Positions 54,510 to 63,189 of a stretch of 64,000 nt of DNA are shown piece after piece; the stretch's first letter is position 1, and each line of letters begins with the position of its first letter. Source of the DNA: Bacillus sp. SD075. GTDB lineage: Bacteria > Bacillota > Bacilli > Bacillales > DSM-1321. The DNA lies in NCBI RefSeq assembly GCF_017355165.1, contig NZ_JADILK010000004.1:62001-126000 (forward strand), read 5' to 3'. A program made the translations under genes and the position numbers. Below the pieces are notes generated by a model. It was not told the DNA's origin, did no database searches, and saw nothing but the letters and a program-made list of their open reading frames with translations.

Positions 54510-55319
54510 ATGTACTCACAAACTGTACAAACATATATGCCGTCCGTCATGCGGACGTTCGCTTTATCACTTTCCGTTTCCGTTTTAGGGATGGCTCTCG
54601 GCGCTCTTGTTCCGTCCCCCATGTTTCTTCCCCTAGCGATACTTAAGATCGTCATGCTGATTGGAGCATTCATATTACGGAGGAAAAAAGCCATCAGTTA
54701 CACATTCTTGTATAGTTTCACGTTGATTTCTGGAATTACGACCTATCCAATCATCGCACACTACCTAGCCACTGCAGGGGCTAATGTGGTGATCCTGGCA
54801 GGTGTTACGACGACAGTCGTATTTGGAGGACTGGCGGTTTATGCCACAACCACCAAAAGGGACCTTTCTTTCTTGGGAGGAATGTTATTTGCGGCCTTAT
54901 TAGCTTTAGTGGTCATTAGCATTTTCAACATTTTCTCTCCATTAAGCTCTACCGCCATGCTGGTCTTTTCATTTATTGGGATTTTGATTTTCAGTGGATA
55001 TATTTTATATGATTTCAATAGAATGAAGCATTACGGGGTAACAACCAAAGAAGTACCGCTCATTGCCTTGAATCTATTTCTTGATTTCATTAACCTATTC
55101 ATTAACATTTTGCGCTTCTTTGGTATTTTAGCAAGCGGTGACTATAAGCTAAACCATCAACCAACAATGTATCATAAGAAAGACGCTTGGACTTATCCAA
55201 GCGTCTTTTCACATATCTTCCTCACTGTGAAAATCCAATTTATGAAGGTACTGTTTTTCCCAAAACCCCTGGCAATGAATAAGAGACCAAATTACAATGA
55301 ATTTGATCTCTACCATTAA
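54510..55319 (+). CDS. Bax inhibitor-1 family membrane protein (YetJ-like) with C-terminal extension
   Basis: A 269-residue protein. Residues 1-215 are a normal seven-helix BI-1 domain, ending NLFLDFINLFINILRFFGILA, including the paired acidic region seen in pH-gated calcium-leak YetJ. Relatives usually stop within a few residues of this point. Here the frame continues for about 50 residues and reads straight through a perfect terminator hairpin at 55180-55209. The extension (DYKLNHQPTMYHKKDAW onward) is therefore probably recent, by loss of the normal stop. GGAG lies 8 nt before the ATG. Confidence 0.85.
   Translation: MYSQTVQTYMPSVMRTFALSLSVSVLGMALGALVPSPMFLPLAILKIVMLIGAFILRRKKAISYTFLYSFTLISGITTYPIIAHYLATAGANVVILAGVTTTVVFGGLAVYATTTKRDLSFLGGMLFAALLALVVISIFNIFSPLSSTAMLVFSFIGILIFSGYILYDFNRMKHYGVTTKEVPLIALNLFLDFINLFINILRFFGILASGDYKLNHQPTMYHKKDAWTYPSVFSHIFLTVKIQFMKVLFFPKPLAMNKRPNYNEFDLYH
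55180..55209. terminator. Terminator hairpin located inside the BI-1 reading frame
   Basis: AAGACGCTTGG and CCAAGCGTCTT pair perfectly around 6 nt, followed by TT. It is in frame within the BI-1 extension, so transcripts ending here would lack a stop codon. Confidence 0.7.
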
Positions 55320-55345
55320 TAAGAACATCTGAAGGGATACTTATC

Positions 55346-55888
55346 TTATTTATATAATCCTGGATTTGATTGATCGGTCCATGGCAGTTTCACACCGAAA
55401 GTACTTGCAATGAACTGTGTTTCTTCCCTTCTTTTTTTCCTTATTTGGGCCCGTTGTTTTGCTGATTCATTTAAATTCATTTCCATCTCTGTTTCTGGAA
55501 CCAAACGCGGAACCGGAATTGGTTTACCTTCTTCATTGATGGCAACAAATGTCAAGAAGGATATGACGCATAAATTCCGATCTCCTGTAACTAAATCCTC
55601 TGCAATCACCTTTACGATGATTTCCATTGATGTTCTGCCTGTATAAGTCACGAAGCTTTCAAGGCAAACTGCATTTCCTTCGTGAATAGGATGCAGGAAA
55701 TCGACAGAATCAGTTGATGCAGTAACGACGTTGCTTCGCGCATGACGCATGGCTGATATAGCCGCTACATCATCAATGTATGCCATTAATTTGCCTCCGA
55801 ACATCGTACCAATATTATTTGTATCCGGCGGGAGGACAAGGCTTGTTTTTATGACCAAAGAGTCCCGGCAATGTTTTATTTCTTCCAT
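55346..55888 (-). CDS. Acyl-CoA thioesterase, YkhA/Acot type
   Basis: A 180-residue hotdog-fold thioesterase. NNIGTMFGGKLMAYIDDVAAISAMRHARSN holds the catalytic Asn/Asp region typical of the YkhA and Acot7 group, with VDFLHPIHEGNAVCLES next. It hydrolyses long- or medium-chain acyl-CoA in the cytosol. The frame extends to 55921, but AAGGAG is 10 nt before ATG 55888 (MEEIKH), so I start there. It is monocistronic. Confidence 0.9.
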   Translation of the reverse strand: MEEIKHCRDSLVIKTSLVLPPDTNNIGTMFGGKLMAYIDDVAAISAMRHARSNVVTASTDSVDFLHPIHEGNAVCLESFVTYTGRTSMEIIVKVIAEDLVTGDRNLCVISFLTFVAINEEGKPIPVPRLVPETEMEMNLNESAKQRAQIRKKRREETQFIASTFGVKLPWTDQSNPGLYK

Positions 55889-56018
55889 GGTGACTGCACT
55901 CCTTAATGTCTGACTTCTCACTAGTTCACTTTAACGAATTCTTACCTGTAAAGCAATTCACATGCTTATTTTCCTGCTTTTAGTCAAAATTATGCGGCTT
56001 ATGATGAAGGCACCCACT

Positions 56019-56558
56019 TCACTGCCCTTTTGGCCGCTTGCCTTGTTGCAGCTCACGCAGACTCAAGCCAAATGTCATTTGTAAATGCGGATAATCCTTG
56101 AACCCTGCCCAATCCCCTCCCCAATCAAAACCTAACCCTTTAGCCATGGCTACGACTTCCATCCAATCCGACTTGCCATTATTGTTGCCATCATAACGCA
56201 TATCCCAAATGGCCTCACCTTGTTTGTTAAGGAGGGCAAAATCTATGGCCAAACCGAAATTATGCAGGGACTCGCCTCCTCTTGCATTCGTCACGATGTT
56301 CCCCGAGCCTGTTCGGCCCTTTTCATAGAGTTCATTTTGCTCGGCTAAAGACCGGAACCCTGCCGTAATGATTACCGGGATGCCTTTGTCATTAGCCTGT
56401 TGAATGAGCTCGTCTTTTTTTTCGGCGACGATCGGATTCAGCTCGTCAGTCAGTTCGATTTCATCTAGATCCGGCGGAATCATATATTTGAACAAGAGCC
56501 CAAGCAACAATCCGAAAAAGCCCAATACCAAACATGTCCTTACCCAAGTGGCTTTCAC
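56019..56558 (-). CDS. cwlK: CwlK-type L-Ala-D-Glu peptidase (M15C)
   Basis: A 179-residue peptidoglycan peptidase with an N-terminal membrane anchor or signal (LVLGFFGLLLGLLFKYM). The zinc site is visible as SLHNFGLAIDFAL (H and D ligands) and the last His in FKDYPHLQMTFG. The TAGFRSLAEQNELYEKGRTG segment is characteristic of the M15C group to which CwlK belongs. It would cleave the stem peptide outside the cell. The gene is single. The CwlK name rests on similarity from memory. Confidence 0.85.
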   Translation of the reverse strand: MKATWVRTCLVLGFFGLLLGLLFKYMIPPDLDEIELTDELNPIVAEKKDELIQQANDKGIPVIITAGFRSLAEQNELYEKGRTGSGNIVTNARGGESLHNFGLAIDFALLNKQGEAIWDMRYDGNNNGKSDWMEVVAMAKGLGFDWGGDWAGFKDYPHLQMTFGLSLRELQQGKRPKGQ

Positions 56559-56595
56559 TGAAAAATCCTTCCTTTACGAATAACTGTATGAAAGT

Positions 56596-56630
56596 GAAAA
56601 ACTCAACCAAAAACGGATGAGTTTTTCTTC
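56596..56630 (-). terminator. Terminator of the DinB gene
   Basis: GAAAAACTCA and TGAGTTTTTC pair around a 12-nt loop with a T-run on the minus strand. Confidence 0.65.
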
Positions 56631-56632
56631 TA

Positions 56633-57115
56633 TTATAACTTTGTTTTCAATTCTTCCATTTGCAATAAATGCCGTTTTTCATGTAGTCCCACGAACGTTA
56701 TCCATTGCTTCAAGCTTAAATCTTTAAACAAAGGGTGTGGAAAAGACTTTTGTTCGAGATCCATTTCTTTTGCATCGTCAACGACCTGTACAAAAGCTTT
56801 TCGCGATTCGGACAATTTATCCTTAACTTCACTCAAAGTTTGGAATGATTCTGACGGAATGACAAATGGAGGGGCCAGGACCTTCACTTCACGATTTAAT
56901 GTAAGCTCGATCGGTTTATCCACAGCAGGAAAGCTATCGTCGCTTTTCAATTTATCGGAAATGCTCTTTGTAATGGCCCTCTCCATCAAATATAAATGAT
57001 CCAATACCTGGATGATGCTCCATCGTCCTGTTTCAGGATGGGCGTTCAGCTGTTCATCCGATAGTCCGTTGACTGCATGTAAAAGTTCTTCCCTGATTTT
57101 TTCATTTTCATTCAT
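56633..57115 (-). CDS. DinB-family putative metal-dependent protein
   Basis: A 160-residue four-helix DinB/YfiT-like protein. Three His positions expected to bind a metal are visible in IIQVLDHLYLMER and FVGLHEKRHLLQME. In Bacillus such proteins often act as thiol (bacillithiol) transferases, but the function of this one is unknown. I start at ATG 57115 (MNENEKIREEL) because GAGGAG sits 9 nt upstream; the ATG at 57124 touches it. Confidence 0.82.
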   Translation of the reverse strand: MNENEKIREELLHAVNGLSDEQLNAHPETGRWSIIQVLDHLYLMERAITKSISDKLKSDDSFPAVDKPIELTLNREVKVLAPPFVIPSESFQTLSEVKDKLSESRKAFVQVVDDAKEMDLEQKSFPHPLFKDLSLKQWITFVGLHEKRHLLQMEELKTKL

Positions 57116-57328
57116 TTTTAGCATCTCCTCTTATAAGCCTCGCTAATCTCCTATAATTATTCCATGTCCTATAGGAAAGTGTAAAATAATTATACCTTTT
57201 GACAGAAACAAACCGATTAAAAGTTGTCTATTTTTTAAAAAGCTCTATGATAGTCATTAAGGTAAAATTCACCTAATTCAAATGACTTTCAAAGTTCATC
57301 AAGGACAGTCTAAATAGGAGTGATCGCT

Positions 57329-59146
57329 ATGAGTGGAGGACATATTCCATTCAGCCACAAAGGCCGCAGTGCCATGCATGCAATGCCTTCAAAAGGAAGC
57401 ATATGGTTGATGCTCAAACAAATGTTCAATCGGGTCCCATCCAAATGGAAGTTTTGCACTTTGGTTTTATGTATCATGCTTTTCATTTCATTGCTTGAGT
57501 TCTCCATCCCCCAGTTGACGCAGTTTACGATTGATAAAATCATTCCCGAAAAAAGATATGACTTGTTAATCTGGATTGGCGCAGGAATTCTTTGTGCTGC
57601 CATCTCATTGGCATTACTGAACTACTTTAACAGCTATATCGTTTCCAAGGTCGGTCAAACAGCTATTATGGATATACGGAATAGCATGTATGACCATATT
57701 CAATCACTGGATATGAAATTCTTTGATAAGAACCGTACTGGTGACTTAATGTCCCGGTTGACCAATGATGTCAATTTGCTGCAGCAGCTCGTCTCTTCGA
57801 GCATGCTTCAAGTCGTGACTGATGCGGTGACTTTCATTGCCGTGGCAGTATATATGCTTTTCATTAACTGGAAGATGACCATTGTCCTTCTTTTTACATT
57901 CCCTTTCATGTTCTATATCACAAGGGTATTCGGGAAACGCATCAGGATGTCATTTAGGTCTGTGCAAAGTTCAGCAGGAGATATCAGCAACCAGTTACAG
58001 GATTCCATTTCAGGAATGCGGCTCATTCAATCTTTTACAAATGAAGAATTCGAATCAAGGCAGTTTACGGAGCGTAATCAGGAAAATATGGTTGCAAACA
58101 TTAAGTCCGTTCGGCTACGTTCCATGTTCGGTCCGATTATCGATTTATTGAACAATATCGGGCTTGTAGCAGTCATTGTGTTCGGGGCTTGGCAAGTGAT
58201 GGAAGGTGAATTCACAATAGGATTAATCGTGGCCTTCCTCGCCTATTTGAGGTTACTGCAGAGTCCAGTTCGCAATTTCAGCCGGGTCATCAGCATTGTC
58301 CAGCAATCAGCGGCAGCCTTTGAAAGGATAACTGAAATATTGGAAACTAAACCTGAAATAATTGACAAGGGAAATGCCATTGAACTCCCTCCCATAAAAA
58401 AGCAAATTGAATTTCAATGCGTTAATTTCACTTATGATGAGAGTGTTCCTGTACTCATCAATCTAAACCTGACCATGAAAGCTGGTCAAGTAACCGCCCT
58501 GGTCGGCTCCTCTGGCGCAGGAAAATCGACCATCACGAGCCTTTTGATCCGACTTTATGATCCGCAAGGTGGCACAGTTATAATGGATGGTCATGATATT
58601 AAAGATGCGTCACTGAAATCACTACGGGAACAAATAGGAACTGTTTCCCAGGATATCATTTTATTCAACGGTTCCATCCGTGATAACATCGTATATGGCA
58701 AACTTGATGCTACAGATGATGAAATCATCGAATCCGCCAAAGCGGCAAATGCTCACGACTTTATCAGTGCTTTTCATGATGGTTATGATTCTCAAATCGG
58801 AGAGCGCGGAGTCAAGCTTTCAGGTGGACAAAAACAGCGCATCGCCATTGCTAGGGCACTTTTGAAAAATCCGCAAATCATCATTCTCGATGAAGCAACG
58901 GCGGCATTGGATACAGAATCCGAACATTTGATCCAGGAAGCATTGTCGCGTTTATTGATAAACCGCACTTCAATAGTCATTGCACATCGTTTATCCACCA
59001 TTCAGGATGCCGATCAAATTATCGTTCTGGAAAAAGGTCAGGTTCATGAAAAAGGAACACATGAACAGTTACTGCAAAACAACGGCAGATACAAGCAGCT
59101 TCATGACTTGCAGTTCCCTCAACTAAAAGCCCTATCAAATTCCTAG
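57329..59146 (+). CDS. ABC exporter with fused membrane and ATPase domains (MsbA/YfiB type)
   Basis: A 605-residue half-transporter. Residues about 25-310 hold six membrane segments (FCTLVLCIMLFISLLEFSI onward), and about 340-605 the ATPase with Walker A GSSGAGKSTITSLL, signature LSGGQKQRIAIARAL and Walker B IIILDEATAALDTES. It probably works as a homodimer to export a lipid, drug or peptide; the substrate is unknown. ATG 57329 fits AGGAGTG better than the GTG at 57320. No partner half-transporter gene is adjacent. Confidence 0.9.
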   Translation: MSGGHIPFSHKGRSAMHAMPSKGSIWLMLKQMFNRVPSKWKFCTLVLCIMLFISLLEFSIPQLTQFTIDKIIPEKRYDLLIWIGAGILCAAISLALLNYFNSYIVSKVGQTAIMDIRNSMYDHIQSLDMKFFDKNRTGDLMSRLTNDVNLLQQLVSSSMLQVVTDAVTFIAVAVYMLFINWKMTIVLLFTFPFMFYITRVFGKRIRMSFRSVQSSAGDISNQLQDSISGMRLIQSFTNEEFESRQFTERNQENMVANIKSVRLRSMFGPIIDLLNNIGLVAVIVFGAWQVMEGEFTIGLIVAFLAYLRLLQSPVRNFSRVISIVQQSAAAFERITEILETKPEIIDKGNAIELPPIKKQIEFQCVNFTYDESVPVLINLNLTMKAGQVTALVGSSGAGKSTITSLLIRLYDPQGGTVIMDGHDIKDASLKSLREQIGTVSQDIILFNGSIRDNIVYGKLDATDDEIIESAKAANAHDFISAFHDGYDSQIGERGVKLSGGQKQRIAIARALLKNPQIIILDEATAALDTESEHLIQEALSRLLINRTSIVIAHRLSTIQDADQIIVLEKGQVHEKGTHEQLLQNNGRYKQLHDLQFPQLKALSNS

Positions 59147-59157
59147 CGACTTAGCAG

Positions 59158-59196
59158 GCAAAAATGCACAGGAAAGCTTTCCAGTGCATTTTTGCT
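59158..59196. terminator. Bidirectional terminator
   Basis: GCAAAAATGCAC and GTGCATTTTTGC pair around a short AT/GC loop between the ABC exporter and the convergent lipase-like gene. Confidence 0.85.
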
Positions 59197-59197
59197 T

Positions 59198-59899
59198 TCA
59201 TTTGAAATCATAACTTTCCAAAACCCGATTAGCAATGAGCTGATACCCTTTTTCATTCGGATGTAACGTATCACTGAAATACTCTTTTTTCTTTTTACCT
59301 TCAAAAAGATCATTCGTAGGAATGTATAACATCCTTTTATCTTTATCCGCTATTTCCTTTATAGACTGGTTATAATCGCGAATGTGCTTTTCTAGTTTCT
59401 GATTGCCTTTAATTGGGTTATATAGCCCTACTACCAGAATATTCGCTTTACCGTTCGCCTCTATCAGCTTTGATGTAATTTTATTCAGATGGCTGATATA
59501 CTCTCGTTTACCTTCATTGATTTTTCGATCACTTATTTTCTCCAAGTTCCCTCCGTTACTATTGATCAAGTCATTCGTTCCAATATAAACGATGAAAGTA
59601 TCGGCTTCATCAAGTTTCGTTTTAATGCGGTAATCATCAAGCTGTTTCATCACCCCATCCGTTTCCTGGCCTTTTATACCGTAATTCCAAAAACTCACTT
59701 TTTGTTCCGATTCCGGATTATTCAATTCATCCTCCAGGCCTTCTATATAACCTTCCCCATCCTTATCCCCTTTTCCATATGTTAACGAATCTCCAAAAGC
59801 CATCACCCTTTGCACATCTTCCGACTCCGAAGCCTGAAATTCATATGCAGCAAAACATATAACTAGTACAATAATCAATGACCCTGCCAATTTTTTCAT
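59198..59899 (-). CDS. SGNH/GDSL-family secreted hydrolase
   Basis: A 233-residue esterase-like protein with an N-terminal signal peptide or anchor (KKLAGSLIIVLVICFAAYEFQ). The four SGNH blocks are visible: FGDSLTYGKGD (Ser), the Gly in NYGIKGQETDG, GTNDLINSNGG (Asn) and DTLHPNEKGYQLI (Asp-His). It would remove acyl groups from cell-wall or lipid substrates outside the cell; the true substrate is unknown. It is single. Confidence 0.9.
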   Translation of the reverse strand: MKKLAGSLIIVLVICFAAYEFQASESEDVQRVMAFGDSLTYGKGDKDGEGYIEGLEDELNNPESEQKVSFWNYGIKGQETDGVMKQLDDYRIKTKLDEADTFIVYIGTNDLINSNGGNLEKISDRKINEGKREYISHLNKITSKLIEANGKANILVVGLYNPIKGNQKLEKHIRDYNQSIKEIADKDKRMLYIPTNDLFEGKKKKEYFSDTLHPNEKGYQLIANRVLESYDFK

Positions 59900-60117
59900 T
59901 TTGTTCTCCTCTTGTCTTTTTACTAGAAGTATTTAATCTTACATACCCAAAAATTCTACAGTCTTAACATACAAAAAAGAATTGTCAGATAAAGAGTAAA
60001 GAGTGTATGATAATATAAAACTTTCAATGGATTGGGTGTCATTCACCGTTCCTTAACAAAAAACGGGATTACCCTTCATTCTGGAGATTGAATAAATGAT
60101 AGTTAGGAGTTTATATC

Positions 60118-60624
60118 ATGGAAGAGCACATAGAGTTTAGAGAGGCAGAACTATCTGATCTGCCCAGAATTGTTGAAATATATAATTCGACAATTGCTTC
60201 AAGAATGGTCACTGCAGATACGGAACCTGTATCCGTCCAATCGAGGGTTAAATGGTTTGAGGAACATCATTCAGAAAGCCGACCGCTATATATCATTCTT
60301 ATAGAAGGGAAAACGGCTGGATGGATGAGCTTTCAATCCTTCTATGGCCGACCGGCATATAATTCCACTGCTGAAATCAGCATTTATATTGATGATTATT
60401 TCCGGGGAAAAGGAATCGGACAAATTTCGATTCAAAAGGCAATTGAATTGAGTCCGAAATTAGGTATTAAGACTCTATTAGGTTTTATTTTCGCCCACAA
60501 TAAACCAAGCCTTAAGCTTTTTTCCAAATTCGCTTTTGAAGAATGGGCACATTTACCTCAAGTTGCCGAGCTGGATGGCATTGAGCGGGATTTGATCATT
60601 CTTGGTAAACGTGTCGATATTTAA
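60118..60624 (+). CDS. GNAT acetyltransferase (phosphinothricin acetyltransferase-like)
   Basis: A 168-residue GCN5-type acetyltransferase. EISIYIDDYFRGKGIGQISIQKAI holds the acetyl-CoA binding loop (R-G-K-G-I-G). The REAELSDLPRIVEIYNSTIAS start and SFQSFYGRPAYNSTAE segment resemble the phosphinothricin/methionine sulfoximine N-acetyltransferase group. The substrate is unproved. AGGAG lies 7-8 nt before the ATG. Confidence 0.87.
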   Translation: MEEHIEFREAELSDLPRIVEIYNSTIASRMVTADTEPVSVQSRVKWFEEHHSESRPLYIILIEGKTAGWMSFQSFYGRPAYNSTAEISIYIDDYFRGKGIGQISIQKAIELSPKLGIKTLLGFIFAHNKPSLKLFSKFAFEEWAHLPQVAELDGIERDLIILGKRVDI

Positions 60625-60637
60625 TATAATTCTTTAG

Positions 60638-60666
60638 AGCTATTGCCTTGAGCAGTAGCTTTTTCA
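60638..60666 (+). terminator. Terminator of the GNAT gene
   Basis: AGCTATTGC and GCAGTAGCT pair around 5 nt, with one G-T pair, followed by a T-run. Confidence 0.75.
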
Positions 60667-60692
60667 GATTAAATGAGGTCAAATTGGCTAAT

Positions 60693-60890
60693 TTAAAAAT
60701 ACCTATATGCTTTTTGGAGTGAAAAATATTCAGAATCTCTTTTACTTGTTAACGCGTTTAATAGCGTATCCAATTCTTGACTGGCTTGAACAGTTAGCAG
60801 ACCTGTTAAGCCGTAAATCGCTGCCAATTTGATCATCTCTTGTCTCTTCTCTTCTACTTTTTCTATAGTTACCTTCCCGCAAAACACCAT
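60693..60890 (-). CDS. Spo0E-like aspartyl-phosphate phosphatase
   Basis: A 65-residue helical hairpin of the Spo0E family. RQEMIKLAAIYGLTGLLTVQ plus the signature SQELDTLLN match. Spo0E-type proteins remove phosphate from Spo0A and delay sporulation; this fits the two orphan PAS kinases in the window. The N-terminus MVFCGKVTIEKVEEK is slightly long. GGGAGG lies 6-7 nt before the ATG. It is followed by no gene on the same strand in the next 60 bp. Confidence 0.85.
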   Translation of the reverse strand: MVFCGKVTIEKVEEKRQEMIKLAAIYGLTGLLTVQASQELDTLLNALTSKRDSEYFSLQKAYRYF

Positions 60891-61059
60891 ATCAAACCTC
60901 CCAATTATTCAATATTTTTACACTTTCATCATAATGAAACCACTAGTTAAAATCAACTATTTTCCAGAAATTAAATGTGTTAATTTAAAGGGTAAATGTG
61001 ACAAAACACCTATTTTATCCTTCAATTATGTATATTTTGTGTCATTTTCTATTAAATGC

Positions 61060-61094
61060 AAAAAAAGCACCCACTAGTGTAGACTGTGAATGCT
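61060..61094 (-). terminator. Terminator of the FbpA-like gene
   Basis: AGCATTCAC and GTGGGTGCT pair with two G-T pairs and an 11-nt loop, then a T-run of six or more on the minus strand. Confidence 0.65.
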
Positions 61095-61141
61095 TACATC
61101 CTATCCCTTATCCAAGAACCCCAAATATAGTCCATCGCTTA

Positions 61142-61330
61142 CTATGTCATCCATTCAGAAGGTGATTCGTTATTAGGTCTATTTATAACAATCTTATATT
61201 CATCTTCAAGTACTTTTAATGGGGCATCATAAAGGTGCCTTTCATCAGAGGTTTTGTATACTCCATTGGCTAATAACTCTTCAATAAGCATTGCCTTCCT
61301 CTGTTCAATCCTCTTAAATAATTCTGCCAT
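61142..61330 (-). CDS. FbpA-family small basic protein
   Basis: A 62-residue protein matching, from memory, the Fur-regulated FbpA group of Bacillus (KRIEQRKAMLIEELLANGVY followed by KTSDERHLYDAPLKVLEDEY). FbpA helps the sRNA FsrA spare iron in B. subtilis. I found no clear Fur box upstream, so iron control is not shown. The ATG at 61330 is fixed by AAAGGAG 8 nt upstream, not the longer frame from 61354. Its own promoter lies at 61410-61437, downstream of an S-box terminator. Confidence 0.75.
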   Translation of the reverse strand: MAELFKRIEQRKAMLIEELLANGVYKTSDERHLYDAPLKVLEDEYKIVINRPNNESPSEWMT

Positions 61331-61409
61331 GTAAATGGCTCCTTTCCTAGTCATCCTAGAGCCAGCTTCTAGTTAGCTAAACTTTATCAACTTGTTTGAT
61401 TTTCACCAA

Positions 61410-61437
61410 ATTATATATACCTTTTCTATTATGTCAC
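61410..61437 (-). promoter_or_regulatory. Promoter of the FbpA-like gene
   Basis: GTGACA and a perfect TATAAT are 16 nt apart on the minus strand, between the S-box terminator and the gene. Confidence 0.7.
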
Positions 61438-61452
61438 TAAACGTTATTCCCC

Positions 61453-61612
61453 AAAAATAAAAGCCCCTTCTAATTCAAGAAGAGGCTGACAGTATCCGTA
61501 CGGCTCTTCTTATCTTCCAAGCATACGCTTGTTGGATTTAGCACAGTTCCCAAAACGGGTCCGCTGCCGAGGTTTCTTTGGGCCAAGTCCCTCCACCTCT
61601 CTGGATAAGAAT
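61453..61612 (-). ncRNA. SAM-I (S-box) riboswitch with terminator
   Basis: On the minus strand the leader reads TCTTATCCAGAGAGGTGGAG, then AAACCTCGGCAGCGG, TGTGCTAAATCC and GGAAGATAAGA, the full S-box core including the P1 closing helix. A terminator follows (AGCCTCTTCT with AGAAGGGGCT, then TTTTATTTTT, ending near 61453). SAM binding would end transcription. No methionine or cysteine gene follows; the next gene is FbpA-like and has its own promoter. Confidence 0.95.
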
Positions 61613-61637
61613 TCGATATATAAATGATGTAGCTATG

Positions 61638-61666
61638 ATTTTATCCTAATAATCATCAAAAGTCAA
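61638..61666 (-). promoter_or_regulatory. Promoter of the SAM riboswitch transcript
   Basis: TTGACT and TAAAAT are exactly 17 nt apart on the minus strand, about 30 nt before the aptamer. Confidence 0.75.
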
Positions 61667-61722
61667 TTACCTGGTTCTTCCTTTTTCCCTGGACATAAAG
61701 TGATCCCTCTTTCAATTACGGG

Positions 61723-61750
61723 TTGCATTTTCTTGTCTTTCTGATATGAT
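61723..61750 (+). promoter_or_regulatory. Promoter of the TPP riboswitch/thiamine operon
   Basis: TTGCAT and TATGAT are 16 nt apart, just upstream of the TPP aptamer. Confidence 0.65.
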
Positions 61751-61773
61751 GTCAGTAATTACATACAATTCAC

Positions 61774-61925
61774 ACCACTAGGGGAGTCTTTTTTTGACTG
61801 AGATGGAATTAGTTCCGGACCCTTTGAACCTGAACCGGCTCATACCGGCGGAGGGAAGTGGATGATATCGTCCATTTACAGGCTATATCCATCTACTCCG
61901 TTCCGTATTCAGGAACGGGGTTTTT
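61774..61925 (+). ncRNA. TPP (thi-box) riboswitch with terminator
   Basis: The aptamer shows ACTAGGGGAGTC, GACTGAGATGG, GGACCCTTTGAACCTGA, and GGCGGAGGGAAGTGGA, all hallmarks of the thi box. A terminator (CTCCGTTCC with GGAACGGGG, then TTTTTT, 61896-61926) follows. Thiamine pyrophosphate binding should stop transcription before tenA, so the salvage genes are on only when the vitamin is scarce. Confidence 0.95.
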
Positions 61926-61962
61926 TATTTACATGGGAATCCATTCTAAAGGAGGATGAACA

Positions 61963-62652
61963 ATGGAGAATACTAAATTAGAAACATTCAGTGGAAGACT
62001 ACACGCACGGGCAAAGGAGATTTGGAAAAGGAACCATTCACATCCCTTTGTCCAGGCAATCGGAAACGGCACGCTTCCTGAAAAGAAATTTGCCTATTAC
62101 CTGAAGCAGGACTATATCTATCTCATGGATTATTCCAAGCTTTTTGCTTTAGGTGTCATCAAAGCTCATGATATCGAAACCATGGCAAAGTTTGCGAGTA
62201 TTTTAAATGAAACCCTTCAAGTGGAAATGGATATTCATCGGCATTATGCTTCCGAATTCGGGATCAGTTCCAAGGAATTAGAAGATACAGAACCTACGCC
62301 AACCACCCTAGCCTATACAGGTTACATGCTAAATGCAGCTCAGCATGGGACTTTGGCAGACTTGATCGCCTGTCTCCTGCCCTGCGCTTGGGATTATTAT
62401 GAAATCGGTTTGCTATTAAAAGAACAAAATGGAGTAACATTGGAAAACAATCGCTATGCAGATTGGATAAGGTCCTATTCATCCCCTGAATTCGGGGAAG
62501 CACACAAATGGCTGATCGCTTTGTTGGAAGAATTGGCGGCAGGCATGCCAGAAAAGGAACTTCTTAGATTAGAAAAGCACTTTTTGGTTACTTCCCGATA
62601 TGAATATTTATTCTGGGATATGGTTCAAAATGAGCAGGATTGGCCGCTGTAA
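61963..62652 (+). CDS. tenA: Aminopyrimidine aminohydrolase / thiaminase II (TenA)
   Basis: A 229-residue all-helical TenA. It hydrolyses aminopyrimidine breakdown products of thiamine so that HMP can be reused. Active-site segments are visible: FAYYLKQDYIYLMDYSKLF, the catalytic Cys in LIACLLPCAWDYYEIG, and the C-terminal Glu/Tyr region YEYLFWDM. AAAGGAGG precedes the ATG. It is the first gene after the TPP switch. Confidence 0.94.
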   Translation: MENTKLETFSGRLHARAKEIWKRNHSHPFVQAIGNGTLPEKKFAYYLKQDYIYLMDYSKLFALGVIKAHDIETMAKFASILNETLQVEMDIHRHYASEFGISSKELEDTEPTPTTLAYTGYMLNAAQHGTLADLIACLLPCAWDYYEIGLLLKEQNGVTLENNRYADWIRSYSSPEFGEAHKWLIALLEELAAGMPEKELLRLEKHFLVTSRYEYLFWDMVQNEQDWPL

Positions 62653-62661
62653 GTCGTTGAC

Positions 62662-63189
62662 ATGATGATGAATCCTATAAAGAAACTGACGTTGACTGCC
62701 ATGATCACCGCTATAACGACACTGACCAGTTCAATTATTTTCATCCCTGCAGGATTTGCAAAGGTCTTTCCTATTCAGCATTTGGCAAATGTCCTGACGG
62801 CAGTCCTATTGGGGCCTGCTTATGCTGTGGCACAAGCTTTTTTAGTTTCGATCATTAGAAACATGTCTGGTACCGGTTCAATTTTCGCCTTTCCCGGCAG
62901 TATGATCGGTGCACTTTTGGCTGCCATCCTTTATCGAAAAACACAAAGCTTAAAATTCGCTTGTTTTGGGGAAGTGATTGGGACTGGCATTCTCGGTTCC
63001 CTAGCCTGTTATCCACTAGCCATCCTCCTACTGGGAGAAAAAGCTGCTCTTTTTGGTTTTTTACCAGCATTTATGCTCAGTTCATTCGCAGGTGCCATTT
63101 TAGCTTTCATATTACTTAAAATACTGTTAAAAAATAATTATATGAAGGGGTTTTTTTATGAAAACAGCATTAACCATCGCAGGCTCTGA
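62662..63189 (+). CDS. thiW: ThiW, energy-coupling-factor S component for a thiazole precursor
   Basis: A 175-residue membrane protein with five or six hydrophobic segments, including [19 protein letters not shown] and [14 protein letters not shown]. ThiW is the substrate-binding subunit of an ECF transporter proposed to import hydroxyethylthiazole. Three ATGs in a row (62662-62670) precede Asn-Pro; no strong ribosome binding site is seen, so coupling to tenA is likely. Its end overlaps thiD by 32 nt. The EcfA/T partners are elsewhere. Confidence 0.88.
   Translation: MMMNPIKKLTLTAMITAITTLTSSIIFIPAGFAKVFPIQHLANVLTAVLLGPAYAVAQAFLVSIIRNMSGTGSIFAFPGSMIGALLAAILYRKTQSLKFACFGEVIGTGILGSLACYPLAILLLGEKAALFGFLPAFMLSSFAGAILAFILLKILLKNNYMKGFFYENSINHRRL

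Noticed and set aside
61355-61500. A Fur box upstream of the FbpA-like gene
   Set aside because: I looked for a GATAATGATAATCATTATC-like site and found none, so I did not claim iron control.
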